Assembly: GCA_030425385.1 (NCBI GenBank)
Contig: JAUIAH010000005.1
Location: 243,904 to 307,903 of the forward strand
Origin: Verrucomicrobiia bacterium
GTDB lineage: Bacteria; Verrucomicrobiota; Verrucomicrobiia; Verrucomicrobiales; DEV007
DNA: 64,000 bases
Direction of reading: 5' to 3'
The position numbers and the translations under genes were made by a program. The first letter of the stretch is position 1; each line of letters starts with the position of its first letter. The notes below the pieces were generated by a model, which did no database searches, was not told the origin of the DNA, and saw only the letters and a program-made list of their open reading frames with translations. This document shows positions 1 to 10,142 of this stretch, piece after piece.

Positions 1-554
1 CACCCCACCGTGCCATCACGCATGTGAAAGCGCCGATGAAAGGCGATGCTATCCTCCTCACCTTCTGCCGCCAGGAGTTCAATCGGCACGCGCTTCTGAG
101 AGGCTTCCGACACCGCTTGCGCAATCTTCGCTGGCAGCGCCTCACTGAATGCCTGGGCCAAGGGTTCATTCGCGCCCTGACGATCATACAAAGCATTCCC
201 CGCCAACACTGGTCCCGTATGGGCGTGCGTTGCACTGATCATCACGTGGGCGGCGGGAATCCCCGTCTGCGCTTCCACCAAGGCACGCGCCTCTTCCACA
301 AACGCCCGCCGCGTGCTGATCAAATCCAAGGCCACCATCGCCACCGTCGTCTCCGCCTGCTCCAGGACCCATGCCCGCGCGTAGAGATCATCATGCACCC
401 CTTCCGAACCACGTCGGTGATAATACCCGGCTAACGGAGTCCCTAACGGCGGCGTGATCGCCACCATCGCTGAGCCCGCCTTCCACGAAATTTCTTCGCC
501 TCGTGCAGCGACCGTCAACACCAACATCAGAAATGAAATCAACCAGCGTCTCAT
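1..554 (-). CDS. Neutral/alkaline ceramidase-like secreted protein, N-terminal part (runs off window)
   Basis: The reading frame starts at an ATG at 554 and stays open to the left edge, so only about the first 184 residues are present. A hydrophobic signal sequence (MRRWLISFLMLVLTVAARG) is followed by AGSAMVAITPPLGTPLAGYY, then LYARAWVLE, VALDLI and the metal-site-like SATHAHTGP. That order is typical of the N-terminal domain of neutral/alkaline non-lysosomal ceramidase-like proteins, which are numerous in Planctomycetes and Verrucomicrobia and usually have no demonstrated substrate. The HAH motif would supply zinc ligands in true ceramidases. The export signal and motifs are seen directly; the enzyme activity is inferred from family resemblance. 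It lies in the same direction as the giant protein gene upstream, 143 bases away. Confidence 0.82.
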   Translation of the reverse strand, partial: MRRWLISFLMLVLTVAARGEEISWKAGSAMVAITPPLGTPLAGYYHRRGSEGVHDDLYARAWVLEQAETTVAMVALDLISTRRAFVEEARALVEAQTGIPAAHVMISATHAHTGPVLAGNALYDRQGANEPLAQAFSEALPAKIAQAVSEASQKRVPIELLAAEGEEDSIAFHRRFHMRDGTVG

Positions 555-697
555 AAGGCCAGCCTACTCCAATCTAATCTCAAAAGGAAGGCATGATCGC
601 GGCCCTATCCCTCAAGCCCCTGGATAGATTCGTTCATTTCCATCCCACTGCAGCCTGCCCTCCCGACAAGAGCAGTCGTTCGCTCACCTTGAAGGGA

Positions 698-3600
698 TCA
701 ATCATCCCCTGCGACACGATCTTCGACGTCTTCACTCGGGACGGGGCCGACGCGAACTTCGTAGAAGCTGCGGGTGCGCTCGTTGGCATCAAGGGTGATG
801 GAACTGATAGGGCCCGTGGCGAGCGTAGTGGAATCGGGGATGGGATCCCAGTCCCTGAGGTTGTCCGATTCCCAAATGCTGTAGACGATGTCTGGGACTG
901 ATTCCCATTCTAACATCATAGTGTCTGCTGTGAGGGTGGAGTTGGAGGTGAACTCCAATTTGGAATGAGGATCAAGCGGATCAGTACCGGCATCCGATTC
1001 TTGGGCGTTGGTGAGGCCGTCGCCGTCGCTGTCGAGCAGGGCATTGGCTTGGATATCGGCAGCGAAGCCGTAGAATTCAGCCCAGGCTTCGGTCACGTTG
1101 AGCGCGTTGACGGTGAGGCCGGTCTTGAGATTGCCTTCGTTGTGTTCGTGGGCGCCGATGTCGATGCGGTTCCCGGCGATACGGAGGCTGCCGCGTTGAT
1201 CTGTGAGCGGAGCCGTGGTGATGTTAGGGTCTCCAGCATCGAGCGCGGGGCTCTGCGATTGCAGGGCGTGGGTTTCGGTCGGACCACCATTGCGAGCGAG
1301 TGGGCTGAGGTGGGCTTGGCCGAAGCGGTCCTCAGGAGCAATCCAGCCGGCGCTGTGCAAAGTATTCTCCACCAGGTTGTAGCGGAGGGAAACGACGTTG
1401 CCGAAGACATTGGGCCCCTGAATATCGGCGGCGTTGTTGGCGATGATGGTATGGCCGATATTCGCCGTGGCGCCGCTGGCATTGTAGAGTCCACCACCGT
1501 AGTCCGCCTCGTTAAAGGCAAGGGTGCTATGTCGCAATGTTAACGTCCCGGTGTTGTGAATGGCTCCGCCTTCCCCAAGATCACCATCCATCGTGAGGGA
1601 ACGATTCGCGGAGAAGGTGCAGTTCTCCACGAGGGCGGTGCCGTGATTGAGAAGCCCGGCTCCGTCTTTCTTGAACATCACATTGTTGCGAACGGTGCAA
1701 TTTCGAAGGGTGAAGACCCCGTAGTTGACCAAGGCAGGTGCTTGGCTATTGCGCAAGGTGAGGCCCTTCAAGGTCAGATCTGCGTTAGGGCCAATCTCAA
1801 AGAGGCCTAGTGCAGCGGTTTGCCCATCAAGGGTGAGGCCATCTGTGAGGGACGACGCATCAATCGTCAGTTGGTGATCCACAATAATGGCGTGTTTGCT
1901 AGGATTGATACGTAGTGTAGCACCATCCATCGTCAGGGGATCAAAGACGATGAGGTCCGCTGGCTCAAGGGCTTCCACGGCCGAGCGCAGCTCGCCACTG
2001 CCGAGGCGATCGGGATCCCAAGTGGTGACGGCACCATCGATATCGGAATCGACGACATAAGTCTGCAGTTCGTAGGCGCCAATGTCGGCCAGCTTGGTGC
2101 GGTTGCCGTCGCCATCGGCGATGCGGGTGCGTTCCCGTTGATCGCGGGCAGGGATGTTGAGCAGGGCGATCTCGCCTAACTGAAGCACGGAAGTCTGAGA
2201 GGGATCGGCGGTTGAGGGAAATGATAGACGAAAATGGCGATAGGCGCCTGGGGAATCAAATTCCAAGACCTGGCTGCTCCCGCGTCCTGGGAAAGCCGGT
2301 ATGGTGCCTTCGGAAATGAGCGTGTAGCGGGTGCCATCCACGCTTCCTTCGATACGATAAGCCGCCGGATCCGCCGCGGGCAGCGTGGGCGCGGAAGTAA
2401 GCTCCATTCCATTCACGGTCCCAAGGCCAATGCTTGGCGAGACGATGAACTCCGCTCCCGCGGAAGCGACCCCTTCATTGAAGAGTGTGGTGATCTGGGA
2501 CTTGGTGAGAGCGACCCCAAAGAGCGCAAGGTCGTCATAGCTGCCTTCGGCAAATCCGAAAAGGAGCGTCGTGAAGTCATCCAGCAGGGGAGCCGCTCCC
2601 GTATCGGACCCAACAAGCTCGCCATCGAGCCAGATCTGCCGTTGGAACCCATTCTTCACGACGACGAGATGATGCCATGCCGTCCAATCAACATTTCCCG
2701 GAGTGGCCACATCGAGTCCTGAGTCTCCCCCAGTCGTGCTCGTGATGAAACTGATCTCCGTTTCCGACTTGATCCCGGGTGCCCCCGCAACCAATCCCCA
2801 TCCTTCAGCGCTTCCCGGGGAAATCAACGCGAGCGCTCCATTGGCTTCACTAGCATTCGCCCGTTTCTGCCACCAACTGACGGTGACCGTATCACGCAGA
2901 GCCACTTCATTGACGAACGTTCCCGATGCCGTCATGCCTTGTTCGGACTCCGCCAGGTAGAGGGCACGGTCACCCGCTTCACCGCTCCGGCCCTGACCAT
3001 CTGCTGAAATGCTAGTCTCCGATTCCAACGTGCCGGTGATGCCGCGCACCCGATCGGTCGGATCCCCGGTCTCATTGAAGTCCCAGAAGGCAAGCAAATG
3101 CGTATCGTATGATTGATAGACTGTCGCCGAATCATTGTCGAAGGCCATCTCGGGTCCTGCAGCGGGCGGGCTGTTATTCGGACCACTCGCGGCCACGGGA
3201 TCGCCAGGACGCACAATGTCCCTTCGGAGAACATCATCCTCGACATCAATGGCAGGGCTCCCTGCGCCCAAGGCGTGGGTGAGGGTCACTCCCCCGTTGT
3301 CTCGCAATGCCGTCGCGAGTTCCGCCTGCAGCCCCAACCTATCCGTCCCACTCTCGCCGGTGATGGTCGCGCCAGACGCATCCTCCAAGAGATTATGGCC
3401 CAAGGACATCAGCTCGCCCGTGTAATCAGGCCCCTCGTGATTGGCGAAGAGGCTGAAGCCTGACTGAACGGCACCGGCATTGTTGTGCATGCCGTCTCCG
3501 GTAATGCCAGCACTATTGTTCGCGAAGGTACAGTGATAGAGTTCGGAAATGTCTCCGTGATTGTAGACGCCGCCACCCGAACCGGAGGCCGTGTTGCCAC

Positions 3601-6600
3601 TGATTGTCGTATGGTTGAGCACCAGGATCGTGTTCGAGAAATTATCGATACCGCCGCCATTGCCTGCCAGGGCGTGGTTGTTGGAAACGGTGCTGTGATT
3701 TAAGGTCAAACGGCCACCAAAGACGTTATCGATGCCGCCGCCCCAGGCGCCCGTGGCGGTGTTGTCATAGACGGAGCAGCGATTGAGAATGGCCGTCCCT
3801 TCATTGCGCATGCCGCCCCCACCGCCGGAGGAGACGTTGCCGTAGAGCTGGCAATCGTTCATGGTGAGGATGGCCGAGCTACTGACAGAAATGCCATGCG
3901 AATTGCCACCGGTGATCTTGAGGTTCTCAAACGTCGCGTTGGTCGTGCCACTGAGTGCGAAGACGCGGCTGGTGTCGTTTGCATCGATCACGATACCGTC
4001 GAGTGGAGCCAAGTTCATGAGTTGCTGCACCTCGGCAGTGCTCGCGCCGGTGTCATAAAGCATGACATCATCGATGAGGCCATCGAACTGATTTCCCACC
4101 AGGGGATTGCTACCGATATGAAGAGCGTGCGCGGCCGAGGGATCGTAGACGATGTTTCCGGATACTGCCTTCGTGGTCTGTAAGAGTCCGTTGAGATAGA
4201 GACGCATTTCATGACCATCGTAGGTGCCTACGACGAAGACCCATTGATCCGCAGGCGTCCCACCAAGACTCAAGATGGACTGGACGCCATCGCTGGTCTT
4301 GATGCTCCAAAGGAAGTAGCCCCCGAACCAACCGGATAGCGCGAAGGCAGCGTCATTGCTCACGATAGCCCGAACGTCGGAATAACTGCTAGGGCGCACC
4401 CAAGCCGCGACGGTGACTTGTTCCTCTGGGGTGAATCGGTTAGGCAAGATGTCGGCCGCGTGGCCGCTGTTGGCGGTGTCGAGCGCGTCCCCAAAGCTGG
4501 GCCGCGCGTTAGTCGAGCTGCGCGTGGCGCTGCCACTGATGACGACGGCTCCATCGCGGGCGACGTCATTGGGCACCTCGCCACCTTGATCGTCATCAAA
4601 TCGCCAGAAGCCAAGGAGTTCGCCATTGGCAAGTTGGGCCGAGGCGCCGCCCGCGATGGTGAGGGTGTTGCCGCCGTTGAGATTGATGCTGCCATTGGCC
4701 AGGGTGCAGGTCTGCGTGCCCATGGCGTTGGTGTCAAAGCCGATGCGGTTGCCGATGCCACTGTTGGTGAGGGCGACGGCTTCGCGCAATGATAGGAGGT
4801 CGTCATTCGCATCCACGACGTCTTGCCCGGTCGTCACGACAATGGCTGGGATGTCAGCTTCAAAGGCGCCCATGTCGGGTCCGGCCACCCCATCGAGGTT
4901 GCCATCGCGGCCACGGGGGCGTCCCCGTTGATCGAAGCCAGAGTTGGCTGTGCCACCGGCATCAATGGCAGGGCTGCCCTGCTGCAAGCCATGCGTTTGC
5001 GTGGGGCCACCATTGCGCGCAAGCGGCAAGAGCAAGGGATCGGCATGGATATCGGTAGCGGCCAGGGTGGTGCCGTGCGTGATCCTCACCATGTTATAGC
5101 CATCGCTAGAAGGATCGCCATCGATGTCTTCATGGAAAGAACCCACTGCAGCGTTATTAGCCACAATGTTATTGTAGAAGAACCCGGGTCCGGGATTGGC
5201 CAAGAAGATGCCGCCGCCACTTGAGAACTGTCCGCTGGAGAAATTATCAGCGATGGTGCATTGGATGATATTGAAACGATCGACGTTCTCCAAATAGATG
5301 GCCCCGCCGCTGTCACCGGATTCGTTGTCCGAGAACGTGCAATTGATCATGTGGATCAAGGGCGAGAGCGAGAAGACACTGCTGTCGTATTTGCAGTAGA
5401 GAGCACCGCCTTTGCCGGTCGCTTCGCAGTTGCGGATGGTGACGTTCTCTAAGAAGAGGGCGCCGTAGTTCTCCAGAGCACCGCCGTCACCATCGACATA
5501 CGAATCGGCAATGGTGAGATTCTTCAAGGTCATGCCAAAGCCAGAGAAGAACCTCACGGGCCGAATGGTCCCCCCGCCGCTGATGGTGAGTCCGGGCGCA
5601 TCGCGTCCATCCCAAATGCGGCTGGACATGGTCACAGGGGTGCCCGTGATGAGGATCGTCTTGTCCGTCAAGGAGGGATCGAATCGAATGATGTTTCCGG
5701 CAGAATAGTGCGCGACTTCGCGGAGCGAATCGCCAGCACCGAGGCCGAGATCGCCATCGTCTTCATCGAGATGGGTCGTGACGATGACCTCGACCGGAGT
5801 CGTGATGGGTGTGGGAGCCGGTGCCTTGATGAGGATGGCGTGCTCAGCATCGGTGGGAATGCTTCCGGCGGTGTTGCAAGCGATGCTCACGCCTTGATCA
5901 GCCCCATCGCTTTGCACTCCAATGCTAGCACTCTCGCCACCTGGGTTGCCGGGCAAGTATTGGTAAATGATGTCGCCGCTTTCAAAGAGGATGACTTGGA
6001 AACTGAACGTCGCCGTTCCATTGAATGGACGCACGTTGTTCCATTGATAAATGCTGATCCAACCGCGGCCTCCGGAGGGAATGGGCGGGCGATACGGATG
6101 TGCTTGGTAGCGGAAGGTCTGGTGATACACCGCCGCATCCCCTTCGACGACAAGGTCATCGTGATAGGGATAGATTCTTGCACCACCACCCACATTGGGA
6201 ACGGCTGGGATGGGGCAATCGTTCGAGTGATCATTTCCGAGATCATTCTCATCACTCGTCAGGTAACCATTGGAAGACAGATAGATGCTGAAGAGCGTGT
6301 CGCCAAAGAAAGGGAACGAAATGCCCAAGGGTGCCTCCACAATGCCGTCGTCGGTCTCCGTCATGATGGCTTCGCCGCTCTCGGAAATGTCAATCCAACG
6401 AAAGGGAACGTCTTCAGGATGACTCACATTCGTACCACCGGACGCATAGGAAGGCGAGGGGGCGGCGAATCCCTGGGCCGGACCGCTCAAGGCCGAGAGT
6501 GTGCCGTCTTCACGGTAACCGCCAACCCAATAGTAGTACAATTGACCATCCAAAGCCGTTTCATCCGTGGTCGAGGTACCGAGAAACTGCTGGGAAACAG

Positions 6601-9600
6601 GATCAATGTCAGGGCGACCTGAGAAATCTGCGTCCTGCGGTGGTGACGTCGTCGTGGTGCGATAGAGCGCGCTGCCAAGCGTGTTGGGAATGGGATCCCA
6701 ATTGATACTCACTTTGCCCGCGAGCGTGCCTTGAGTGGCCGTGATACTCACTGGCTCACCGATGCTTCCCGTGTCGTCCGGGGACGCGGCGCTGGCTGCG
6801 TTGCCTTTGCGTGCCCGAATGCTATAGGTCACGACTTCGCCCAGACTGACGTTGGTGTCAATGTAAGGCGATTGAGTCACTGTGATGGTCGTGGCGGCTC
6901 CCCCATTGACACTCCGAGTCAGCACGTAGTCATCGATGCCGCTCACGGGAAGCCAACTCACCACCACGCGGTCAAAGTAATTGCCCTTACTCGCTCGGAA
7001 ATTGTCTGGTGTAGGAATGGCGCGCTCGACCTTGACCCAATCACTCAGCGCGCTCTCCTGCCCTGTCACCGGTCCGTAGACCCGGACCGCGTAGTAGAAA
7101 TCGCCTACTGCGGCGCTGTAATGTGAAGTCGATCCCTGATCCTCGCGCAGACCAAGACTGGAGGCGCCGTCGAGGCTCGGTGAGGTATTCACATACAGGA
7201 CGCTGCGTTCGTAGGGATAGTCATAGTCCCAAGTGATGCGGTTCTCCACCCCACCGGTGTAGGTTCCAGCAAGATTGTTAGGCTTCTTCAAACCATAGGA
7301 CTCGATTCCTTTGCGCACCGCCAAAGCCGCATTCAGCTTTCCGTAGCCATAGAAATTGTTGCGCGTGCGCCCATTGGCGTCCGCAGTGTAAGTGTCAGGG
7401 CCAATCTTATCGCAGGCTTCATGCAGGAGATTCCGCGCGGTCGCGGCATCCAGATCTGGATTGACCGAAAGCAGCAAAGCACCGATTCCAGATGCCAAGG
7501 GCGAGGCGGAAGAGGTGCCATTGAAAGTGTAGGTGTAGTTGCTCGTTGTGTAGCCTTCTTCGCCACTGATGTCCGTGGTGACGATGTTTCCTGCCAGAAA
7601 TCCAGTGGGCGTGACCAGATCGAGCCCTTGCGCTTGGGTGCCGAACTGCGAGTAATCGACACGATTGTCATACGTCGTGCTGCCACCCACCCCGATGACC
7701 GACGGCCGGCTGGCGGGATAGCCAGGATCGGTCCTGACACTATCTGCAGCGAATCCTTTCACGCGCGAGGAGTGCTTGGTAAACGTCATGCGACCAGGTA
7801 TCCCCGAAACCGTCAGCAGCTTGACATCGTCGATGTAGAATTCGAAGAGATCCTTGTCCTGCTCAGTCGACACCCAGAGATCAAACTCGATCTGGCCGGA
7901 CACCGTTTCCACGATGTAGGTGAGATCAGCAGTCTCACTTCCTTGCACGTTACCCGTCCTCAACGTGCCATTCCCACCCGTGCCCTTGGCACGCCCACTG
8001 TCGAACGCCAGTTCCCATCCGTTCGCCGAACTCGTGGTGAAACCCTCAGCAGTGCCATCATCAAATCCAGACACAACCGTGCCCTCGCTGGTCGGCACGC
8101 TAACATTGTCAATCCACACCGCATTATCCCCATCCCCTATAGTAGGATTTCGATGGTAACGCCAACGAAAGCTCTGCGCACCAGAAGGATCAAAGATCCC
8201 ACCCAGAAACGTCCGAAGATCGACCTTCACACGCATCCATCCACTAGCACTATTGCCAGTTGCGGCAAAGAGAAGACAGCCCTTGCCATTTCTCCCCTGC
8301 GTGGCAGCAGCATCCAGTGCGGAGTTGTAGACAGCGCTTGAACCTGCGGAGAAGCTCATGTTGACCACATCCGCGCCCTGCCAGCTGTTCCCCGTTCCCG
8401 TCAATCCAGCGACATAACGCATCCCTTCTGCCTTTTGAGAATTGGTGCTTCCCAATTTCATGGGAAGCCACGAGCAGTTAGGAGCGATGCCAGAGCTGCC
8501 TTTGCCATTGTCCCCTTTGGCCACCGCCACACCCGACACGGCCGTGCCATGATTGGAACGCCCATAGGGCTTGTTAAACAAGGCAGAAACGAGGTCGATC
8601 AAGTCATCGCGGTTAGGCTGGACCACATAGGCCTCGTCGTCAGGGAAATCCGGCAAGGCCGCACGCAAGAGCGTCAAGTAGTCTGTGCGATACGACTCCA
8701 CGTCGTCTTCGGACATTTCGAGAGTGATGTCGCCGTTGACATTGTAGACCTTGAAGAACAGCTCCGTCTCTCCAACTTCCCTACTGATGTAGACCCGTGG
8801 CGTGCCGACCGCGGGCGCCGGGACGTAATCGTTCGGGTCAAAGAAGATCCTATCAAAGCCAGAAATGTCAGGCGCACCCAAGGACACACTGTAACGGACG
8901 CCATTTCCACCGCGGATGTAGTCAAAGGTGGAGCGCCCGAGAAAGGAGCTCGGATCGTTGTCGTCCGCATAGGAATCCCAGCCATTGACATCATCAATGA
9001 AGCCATTGGCGTCATCATCGATCCCATTGGTCCGCCGATCATTTCCATTTGCATCCGTCCCCGTCTCCCCCTCGTTGATGGCTAAGTTAGGCTTAAGGTC
9101 TTCATGATCGAGATCGAAGGCATCATCGATCACGGCCACCACAATCTCAGGCGAGCCTTTGCTTGTGCGCCAAGCTTCTTCCGCATCCACATCCGCATCC
9201 AACTTGCCGTCGATCTGGCCCTTGTTCTCAAGATGCCAGGAATCGGGATAAAGCGGATCATTGGGAACGCTTGCCGGACGCGATTCGGAGATGAAATCAG
9301 GTTCTGCCCAAACCACACGAGGATCCGCACTGAGCGCATCCACTTGGGCAAAGAGATGCTCCGCTCGCTTGTCGGACAGCGTTAGGATAAACTCATCTCT
9401 GCTCCCTTTGAGGGGTCTCACATCATCCCACTCGGCTCCAAAGTAGGTCTCCGCTTCCACCCCCGGAGCCAGTTTCACAATCATGTCGCCAAACGCGATC
9501 AGCTTCAGCCCTGTGTCGGGATCAATGTGGATTGGATTGGCGGCCTCGAAATCTGCGAGCCCCGCCTCGCGCACGTCTTCAATCACGCGATCCAAACGGG

Positions 9601-10015
9601 CTGGATCGGCGTGTTGCCTTGAGATCTCCTCAGGCGGCGCCATCAACTCCACCACGCCATTGGGCCAGGTCCCGCGCCAACGATAGCCTTCCAGAGGTCC
9701 ACCTACCTTGATTAAAGCCGCCGCGAACACAGGCGGAGACACCCCTTCCACGGCCCGAACCGAGACCCCGCCCGCGAGCCGATACAACGACCGTCTCCCC
9801 AGATCTGGTGCCGCATAGGATTCGTCCGCATCCAGGTGATCCGGCCCCGGTGCCGGCATGATCGTGACCCCCGCACCAGGTTGAAGGGCGGGGATGTCTC
9901 TGGATTCCGGCACCTCCGGAGCTGTGAACTCCTTTGTTGGATCCCATGGACGTGCGTGCCTCCACACGAGGATCAGGAGGACGAAGGCACAGAACGTAAC
10001 GAAGGCATTTCTCAC
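698..10015 (-). CDS. Giant membrane-anchored subtilisin (S8) / FN3 / LamG / CSLREA beta-helix surface protein, 3105 aa
   Basis: An N-terminal transmembrane anchor or uncleaved signal (residues 1-22) and a fervidolysin-like propeptide precede a subtilase domain. The triad is visible as VIDDAFDLDH (Asp, about residue 297), NHGTAVSGV (His, about 488) and FNGTSSASP (Ser, about 834). A jelly-roll insertion of about 150 residues lies between His and Ser. Next come an FN3-like domain (about 1000-1065), then three units each with a CSLREA-like start (for example LSLREAV), right-handed beta-helix repeats rich in 'N.T...N.A' and a choice-of-anchor Q end (NGGPT.TH...SPAIDAG; about 1670, 2245 and 2910). 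Two LamG-like domains lie at about 1800-2000 and 2310-2520. The C-terminus has a calcium-type repeat (DSDGDGLTNAQESDAGTDP) and a terminal W...FYEVRV module. It is probably a cell-surface protease/adhesin; substrate unknown. It is divergent from the cassette A gene. Confidence 0.88.
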   Translation of the reverse strand: MRNAFVTFCAFVLLILVWRHARPWDPTKEFTAPEVPESRDIPALQPGAGVTIMPAPGPDHLDADESYAAPDLGRRSLYRLAGGVSVRAVEGVSPPVFAAALIKVGGPLEGYRWRGTWPNGVVELMAPPEEISRQHADPARLDRVIEDVREAGLADFEAANPIHIDPDTGLKLIAFGDMIVKLAPGVEAETYFGAEWDDVRPLKGSRDEFILTLSDKRAEHLFAQVDALSADPRVVWAEPDFISESRPASVPNDPLYPDSWHLENKGQIDGKLDADVDAEEAWRTSKGSPEIVVAVIDDAFDLDHEDLKPNLAINEGETGTDANGNDRRTNGIDDDANGFIDDVNGWDSYADDNDPSSFLGRSTFDYIRGGNGVRYSVSLGAPDISGFDRIFFDPNDYVPAPAVGTPRVYISREVGETELFFKVYNVNGDITLEMSEDDVESYRTDYLTLLRAALPDFPDDEAYVVQPNRDDLIDLVSALFNKPYGRSNHGTAVSGVAVAKGDNGKGSSGIAPNCSWLPMKLGSTNSQKAEGMRYVAGLTGTGNSWQGADVVNMSFSAGSSAVYNSALDAAATQGRNGKGCLLFAATGNSASGWMRVKVDLRTFLGGIFDPSGAQSFRWRYHRNPTIGDGDNAVWIDNVSVPTSEGTVVSGFDDGTAEGFTTSSANGWELAFDSGRAKGTGGNGTLRTGNVQGSETADLTYIVETVSGQIEFDLWVSTEQDKDLFEFYIDDVKLLTVSGIPGRMTFTKHSSRVKGFAADSVRTDPGYPASRPSVIGVGGSTTYDNRVDYSQFGTQAQGLDLVTPTGFLAGNIVTTDISGEEGYTTSNYTYTFNGTSSASPLASGIGALLLSVNPDLDAATARNLLHEACDKIGPDTYTADANGRTRNNFYGYGKLNAALAVRKGIESYGLKKPNNLAGTYTGGVENRITWDYDYPYERSVLYVNTSPSLDGASSLGLREDQGSTSHYSAAVGDFYYAVRVYGPVTGQESALSDWVKVERAIPTPDNFRASKGNYFDRVVVSWLPVSGIDDYVLTRSVNGGAATTITVTQSPYIDTNVSLGEVVTYSIRARKGNAASAASPDDTGSIGEPVSITATQGTLAGKVSINWDPIPNTLGSALYRTTTTSPPQDADFSGRPDIDPVSQQFLGTSTTDETALDGQLYYYWVGGYREDGTLSALSGPAQGFAAPSPSYASGGTNVSHPEDVPFRWIDISESGEAIMTETDDGIVEAPLGISFPFFGDTLFSIYLSSNGYLTSDENDLGNDHSNDCPIPAVPNVGGGARIYPYHDDLVVEGDAAVYHQTFRYQAHPYRPPIPSGGRGWISIYQWNNVRPFNGTATFSFQVILFESGDIIYQYLPGNPGGESASIGVQSDGADQGVSIACNTAGSIPTDAEHAILIKAPAPTPITTPVEVIVTTHLDEDDGDLGLGAGDSLREVAHYSAGNIIRFDPSLTDKTILITGTPVTMSSRIWDGRDAPGLTISGGGTIRPVRFFSGFGMTLKNLTIADSYVDGDGGALENYGALFLENVTIRNCEATGKGGALYCKYDSSVFSLSPLIHMINCTFSDNESGDSGGAIYLENVDRFNIIQCTIADNFSSGQFSSGGGIFLANPGPGFFYNNIVANNAAVGSFHEDIDGDPSSDGYNMVRITHGTTLAATDIHADPLLLPLARNGGPTQTHGLQQGSPAIDAGGTANSGFDQRGRPRGRDGNLDGVAGPDMGAFEADIPAIVVTTGQDVVDANDDLLSLREAVALTNSGIGNRIGFDTNAMGTQTCTLANGSINLNGGNTLTIAGGASAQLANGELLGFWRFDDDQGGEVPNDVARDGAVVISGSATRSSTNARPSFGDALDTANSGHAADILPNRFTPEEQVTVAAWVRPSSYSDVRAIVSNDAAFALSGWFGGYFLWSIKTSDGVQSILSLGGTPADQWVFVVGTYDGHEMRLYLNGLLQTTKAVSGNIVYDPSAAHALHIGSNPLVGNQFDGLIDDVMLYDTGASTAEVQQLMNLAPLDGIVIDANDTSRVFALSGTTNATFENLKITGGNSHGISVSSSAILTMNDCQLYGNVSSGGGGGMRNEGTAILNRCSVYDNTATGAWGGGIDNVFGGRLTLNHSTVSNNHALAGNGGGIDNFSNTILVLNHTTISGNTASGSGGGVYNHGDISELYHCTFANNSAGITGDGMHNNAGAVQSGFSLFANHEGPDYTGELMSLGHNLLEDASGATITGESGTDRLGLQAELATALRDNGGVTLTHALGAGSPAIDVEDDVLRRDIVRPGDPVAASGPNNSPPAAGPEMAFDNDSATVYQSYDTHLLAFWDFNETGDPTDRVRGITGTLESETSISADGQGRSGEAGDRALYLAESEQGMTASGTFVNEVALRDTVTVSWWQKRANASEANGALALISPGSAEGWGLVAGAPGIKSETEISFITSTTGGDSGLDVATPGNVDWTAWHHLVVVKNGFQRQIWLDGELVGSDTGAAPLLDDFTTLLFGFAEGSYDDLALFGVALTKSQITTLFNEGVASAGAEFIVSPSIGLGTVNGMELTSAPTLPAADPAAYRIEGSVDGTRYTLISEGTIPAFPGRGSSQVLEFDSPGAYRHFRLSFPSTADPSQTSVLQLGEIALLNIPARDQRERTRIADGDGNRTKLADIGAYELQTYVVDSDIDGAVTTWDPDRLGSGELRSAVEALEPADLIVFDPLTMDGATLRINPSKHAIIVDHQLTIDASSLTDGLTLDGQTAALGLFEIGPNADLTLKGLTLRNSQAPALVNYGVFTLRNCTVRNNVMFKKDGAGLLNHGTALVENCTFSANRSLTMDGDLGEGGAIHNTGTLTLRHSTLAFNEADYGGGLYNASGATANIGHTIIANNAADIQGPNVFGNVVSLRYNLVENTLHSAGWIAPEDRFGQAHLSPLARNGGPTETHALQSQSPALDAGDPNITTAPLTDQRGSLRIAGNRIDIGAHEHNEGNLKTGLTVNALNVTEAWAEFYGFAADIQANALLDSDGDGLTNAQESDAGTDPLDPHSKLEFTSNSTLTADTMMLEWESVPDIVYSIWESDNLRDWDPIPDSTTLATGPISSITLDANERTRSFYEVRVGPVPSEDVEDRVAGDD

Positions 10016-10109
10016 AGGAATTCAGGGTGGGTTCACTCCTTACTATGAAATCGCGGCCACGGCGTTTGCGTGAAAGCAAAGAAATGTCAGCCGATCCATT
10101 TGTTGATTG

Positions 10110-10127
10110 ACTTTGTAATTACAAAGT
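10110..10127. promoter_or_regulatory. Perfect 18-bp palindrome in divergent promoter region
   Basis: ACTTTGTAATTACAAAGT is its own reverse complement. It sits in the 127-base space between two divergent genes, 15 bases before the ATG of the cassette A protein gene. A dimeric repressor site is the simplest reading; so close to the start codon, it would fall at or just after the promoter. No regulator is identified. Confidence 0.55.
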
Positions 10128-10142
10128 AGTTTCTTGGAATGT

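Noticed and set aside
5708..6622. Open frame of 304 codons on the plus strand inside the giant protein gene
   Set aside because: No start context or motif; the minus-strand frame encodes recognisable domains over the same bases.
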